Assembly (NCBI RefSeq): GCF_001083785.1
Contig: NZ_LAVL01000067.1
Span: 1 to 44,159 of the forward strand
Direction: 5' to 3'
Source: Nonomuraea sp. SBT364
GTDB taxonomy: Bacteria; Actinomycetota; Actinomycetes; Streptosporangiales; Streptosporangiaceae
Length of the DNA stretch: 44,159 nt
A program made the translations under genes and the position numbers. Each line of letters starts with the position of its first letter. The first letter of the stretch is position 1. Under the pieces are notes generated by a model. That model worked only from the letters and a program-made list of their open reading frames with translations, was not told where the DNA came from and searched no databases. Positions 41,816 to 44,159 of this stretch are shown here, one piece after another.

Positions 41816-42190
41816 ATGCGCACCATCCTCAACGTCATCTGGCTCGTCTTCGCCGGCATCTGGCTCGCCATCGGCTACACGCTCGCCGGGATCGTCTGCT
41901 GCATCCTGATCATCACGATCCCGTTCGGCATCGCCTCCTTCCGGATCGCCGCCTACGCGCTGTGGCCGTTCGGGCGTACGGTGGAGCGTGACCCGGACGC
42001 CGGCGTGTTCTCCCTGGTCGGCAACGTGATCTGGTGCGTGGTGGCGGGGATCTGGCTGGCGATCGGGCACGTGGTGACGTCCATCCCGCTGTTCATCTCC
42101 GTCATCGGCATCCCGCTGGGCGTGGCGAACATCAAGATGATCCCCGTCTCCCTCCTCCCCCTGGGTGCGCGCATCGTCGACAACGACTAG
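41816..42190 (+). CDS. YccF-domain membrane protein
   Basis: A 124-aa protein made of two YccF repeats. The first is ILNVIWLVFAGIWLAIGYTLAGIVCCILIITIPFGIASFRIAAYALWPFG; the second starts NVIWCVVAGIWLAIGHVV and ends ISVIGIPLGVANIKMIPVSLLPLG. Four hydrophobic segments result. Function of the family is unknown. ATG 41816 is preferred; the start lies nine bases from the possible long-form start of the divergent Cys-rich gene. Confidence 0.92.
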   Translation: MRTILNVIWLVFAGIWLAIGYTLAGIVCCILIITIPFGIASFRIAAYALWPFGRTVERDPDAGVFSLVGNVIWCVVAGIWLAIGHVVTSIPLFISVIGIPLGVANIKMIPVSLLPLGARIVDND

Positions 42191-42250
42191 GGCAGGACGA
42201 GGGGGACGTAAGCTGTTCCCGAGAGTCACTGCGAAATAGCGTTGGGTGCC

Positions 42251-43183
42251 ATGACGTCCACGGATGCGCCTAGCCGGTCCAAGAGGCGGCTCGCCTCCCA
42301 GGCCCGCGCGAGGCTGAGCTGGGTGCGCGACACGAGGTCGTGGGCGACCGCCCGCGCCGCGACCAACGCCGGCGTCAACTACCGGGTCACCGGCCTGGCG
42401 GGCGAGGCCGCGTTCTTCGCCCTGCTGTCGCTGCCGCCGTTCGTCCTGGGGCTGATCGGCGTCCTGGCCAAGCTCGGCACCTGGCTCGGCAGGCAGCGGG
42501 TGCGCGACATCGAGGCGTGGGTGATCGACCAGGCCGGGCTGCTGTTCACCGACGACGCGGTCACCGGCGTCGTCCGCCCGCTCCTGGCCGACGTGCTGCG
42601 CGACGACGCCAGCAAGGTGTCGATCATCTCGCTCGGCTTCCTGCTGTCGCTGTGGTCGGGATCGCGCGCCCTGTACGTGTACGTGGACCTCATCTCGGTC
42701 GCCTACGGCCTGGGCGAGGAGCGCGGCATCATCCGCACCCGGCTGATGTCCTTCGGCCTGTACGTGGTCGGGCTGGTCATCGGCATCATCGTGATGCCGA
42801 TCCTGGTCATCGGGCCGACCCTGCTCAGGGGCGTGCTGCCGGGCCAGTACGGCGTGCTCATCGACGTCCTCTACTGGCCCGTGGTGATCGTCGGGTCGGT
42901 GCTCTTCCTGACCGTGCTCTACCACGTGAGCGTCCCGGTCCGCACGAAGTGGTACCGGGAGCTGCCGGGCGCGCTCCTCGCGCTCATCCTGTGGATCGTC
43001 TGCGCCGCCGTGCTGCGCGGCGTGCTGGCCGCCTGGTTCTCGCCCGTCTCGGTGTACGGCTCGCTCGCGGCGCCCATCGCGGTGCTGCTCTGGCTCTACA
43101 TCACGGCGCTGGCCGTGCTCATCGGGGCCATTCTCAACGCCGAGGTCGACCGGCTCTGGCCGGGCCTCGGCCGTGCGAAATAG
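42251..43183 (+). CDS. YihY/BrkB-family membrane protein
   Basis: A 310-aa polytopic protein with about six transmembrane segments and a basic N-terminus. Family motifs are YRVTGLAGEAAFFALLSLPPFVLGLIG, LGFLLSLWSGSRALYVYVDLISVAYGL, LYHVSVPVRTKWYRELPGALLALILWIV and LAAPIAVLLWLYITALAVLIGAILNAEVDRL. Sometimes annotated as RNase BN, which is a historical misassignment. Function unclear; envelope-related. ATG 42251 is chosen; TAGCGT lies eight bases before it. It is followed by the kinase gene after 25 bp. Confidence 0.92.
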   Translation: MTSTDAPSRSKRRLASQARARLSWVRDTRSWATARAATNAGVNYRVTGLAGEAAFFALLSLPPFVLGLIGVLAKLGTWLGRQRVRDIEAWVIDQAGLLFTDDAVTGVVRPLLADVLRDDASKVSIISLGFLLSLWSGSRALYVYVDLISVAYGLGEERGIIRTRLMSFGLYVVGLVIGIIVMPILVIGPTLLRGVLPGQYGVLIDVLYWPVVIVGSVLFLTVLYHVSVPVRTKWYRELPGALLALILWIVCAAVLRGVLAAWFSPVSVYGSLAAPIAVLLWLYITALAVLIGAILNAEVDRLWPGLGRAK

Positions 43184-43208
43184 CCGTCGTTCCGCCATAA
43201 TCGCCCCG

Positions 43209-44159
43209 ATGGAGGCGCAGCAGAAGGTCGGCCCGTACGTCCTGGTCCGCAAGCTGGGCGAGGGCGGCATGGGCTTCGTCCACCTGGCTCGTGACGAGTC
43301 CGGCAGGCAAGTCGCGCTGAAGATGATGCGGCCCGAGCTCGCCGCCCGCGAGGAGTTCCGGCGCAGGTTCGGCAAGGAGGCCGAGGCCGCCCGGCGGGTC
43401 GCCCGGTTCTGCACCGCGCCGGTCCTCGACGCCGGGTTCGACGCCGGCACCGCCTACCTGGTCACCGAGTTCGTCGACGGCCCCGACCTGTCGGGCGTGA
43501 TCCAGCGGCACGGCCCCATGACGGGCTCCAACCTGGAGGCGCTGGCCGTCGGCGTGGCCACCGCGCTGGCCGCCATCCACCAGGCGGGAGTCGTGCACCG
43601 CGACCTCAAGCCGTCCAACGTGCTGCTCAGCCCCGTCGGGCCGCGCGTCATCGACTTCGGCATCGCCCAGCTCGCCGACACCGCCGAGCTGCCCTTCACG
43701 GTCGCGCGGAGCATGGGCACGCCCGCGTACATGTCGCCCGAACAGGCCAAGGGCGAGCCCGTCACCCCCGCCGGCGACATCTTCGCGTGGGGGGCGCTGA
43801 TGGCGTACGCGGGCACCGGCCGGCCGCCGTTCGGCACCGGAGGCGTCGCCGAGGTCGTCTACCGGGTGATCAACCACGCGCCGGTGCTCGACGGCCTGGA
43901 CGAGCGCATCCGGGCACTGGCCGAGCGCGCCCTGGACAAGGACCCCGCCCGGCGGCCCACCGCGCAGCAACTGCTGGACAGGCTGCTGGGCCGTACCGAG
44001 GTCCCGGTGGACACCGCCACGCAGATGGTGTCGGAGACCTGGACCCCCGTCCTGCGGCCCGCCCAGGGCACCCACGCCGCCGCGCCCCCGTCCCCGGGCC
44101 ACGCGGGACCGGGCCACGCGGGGGCGAGCCGCGCGGGCGGGGCCGCCGCCGCGGCGCAG
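43209..44159 (+). CDS. Serine/threonine protein kinase, C-terminus cut by window edge
   Basis: 317 codons are open from ATG 43209 to the right edge without a stop. The kinase domain fills residues about 8-265: Gly-rich loop LGEGGMGFVHLA, ATP-binding Lys in QVALKMM, catalytic loop VVHRDLKPSNVLL, metal-binding VIDFGIAQL, and activation segment ending GTPAYMSPEQAKGE. These are PknB-like (Hanks-type) features. A Pro/Ala/His/Gly-rich juxtamembrane linker begins near 285. A transmembrane helix and sensor domain would be expected beyond the edge. CATAAT (43196-43201) lies seven bases before the ATG, suggesting a leaderless transcript. Confidence 0.93.
   Translation, partial: MEAQQKVGPYVLVRKLGEGGMGFVHLARDESGRQVALKMMRPELAAREEFRRRFGKEAEAARRVARFCTAPVLDAGFDAGTAYLVTEFVDGPDLSGVIQRHGPMTGSNLEALAVGVATALAAIHQAGVVHRDLKPSNVLLSPVGPRVIDFGIAQLADTAELPFTVARSMGTPAYMSPEQAKGEPVTPAGDIFAWGALMAYAGTGRPPFGTGGVAEVVYRVINHAPVLDGLDERIRALAERALDKDPARRPTAQQLLDRLLGRTEVPVDTATQMVSETWTPVLRPAQGTHAAAPPSPGHAGPGHAGASRAGGAAAAAQ

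Overview
The window is about 44 kb of very GC-rich DNA with strong G/C third-position bias, many GTG starts and dense, often overlapping genes. This is an actinomycete chromosome, and I infer a filamentous Streptosporangiaceae-type organism (Nonomuraea-like). Supporting markers are the coproporphyrin-type heme branch (hemE, cgoX, chdC), a mycothiol-dependent-enzyme (MDMPI) family protein, an LCP cell-wall protein, DUF3000 next to an RNase D, LigD-type polymerase, RNHCP-domain proteins and an actinobacterial cysteine leader peptide. I see no rRNA, tRNA, CRISPR array, transposase, integrase or phage gene. Base composition looks even, so this reads as core or near-core chromosome rather than an island.

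Layout. 1-4700: a truncated membrane protein, an LCP ligase, an SDR oxidoreductase with a divergent TetR regulator and a paired operator, and an actinomycete-specific single-pass membrane protein. 4700-13430: a carbohydrate region with a LacI regulator, a TIM-barrel isomerase, a type I phosphodiesterase and a large rifampicin-phosphotransferase-like dikinase, facing a three-gene operon (Gfo/Idh/MocA dehydrogenase, DUF993 aldolase-like protein, second TIM-barrel isomerase). Matching LacI-type operators lie before the LacI gene and over the operon's start site, which suggests one small regulon. 13430-21110: RNase D, DUF3000, a small Cys-rich protein, hemE, a DUF4349 lipoprotein, cgoX, chdC and msrB.

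21150-27930: a LigD-type polymerase, two tandem RNHCP zinc proteins behind a leader with a short ORF and a hairpin that hides the ribosome binding site, LtrA, a TPR protein, a GNAT acetyltransferase, a TIM-barrel U32-like protein and a PgeF-type protein. 28030-36730: a stand-alone ketoacyl synthase, a LigC-type DNA ligase coupled to a RibD-like reductase, glgX, OsmC, an ECF sigma factor coupled to an MDMPI-fold protein, and an ankyrin/HEAT protein. 36880-41260: a DUF1707 protein and a tightly overlapping assimilatory sulfur operon (sulfite reductase, 47-aa zinc-ribbon protein, cysH, sirohydrochlorin chelatase) preceded by a Cys-Cys leader peptide. 41260-44159: a membrane mycoredoxin-like protein, a 51-aa Cys-rich protein, YccF, a YihY/BrkB membrane protein and a truncated Ser/Thr kinase.

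The most interesting signals are the RNHCP leader (candidate translational attenuator), the LacI-controlled dehydrogenase/DUF993/isomerase operon (candidate undescribed sugar pathway), the cysteine leader before the sulfur operon, and several very small Cys-rich genes that are easily missed.
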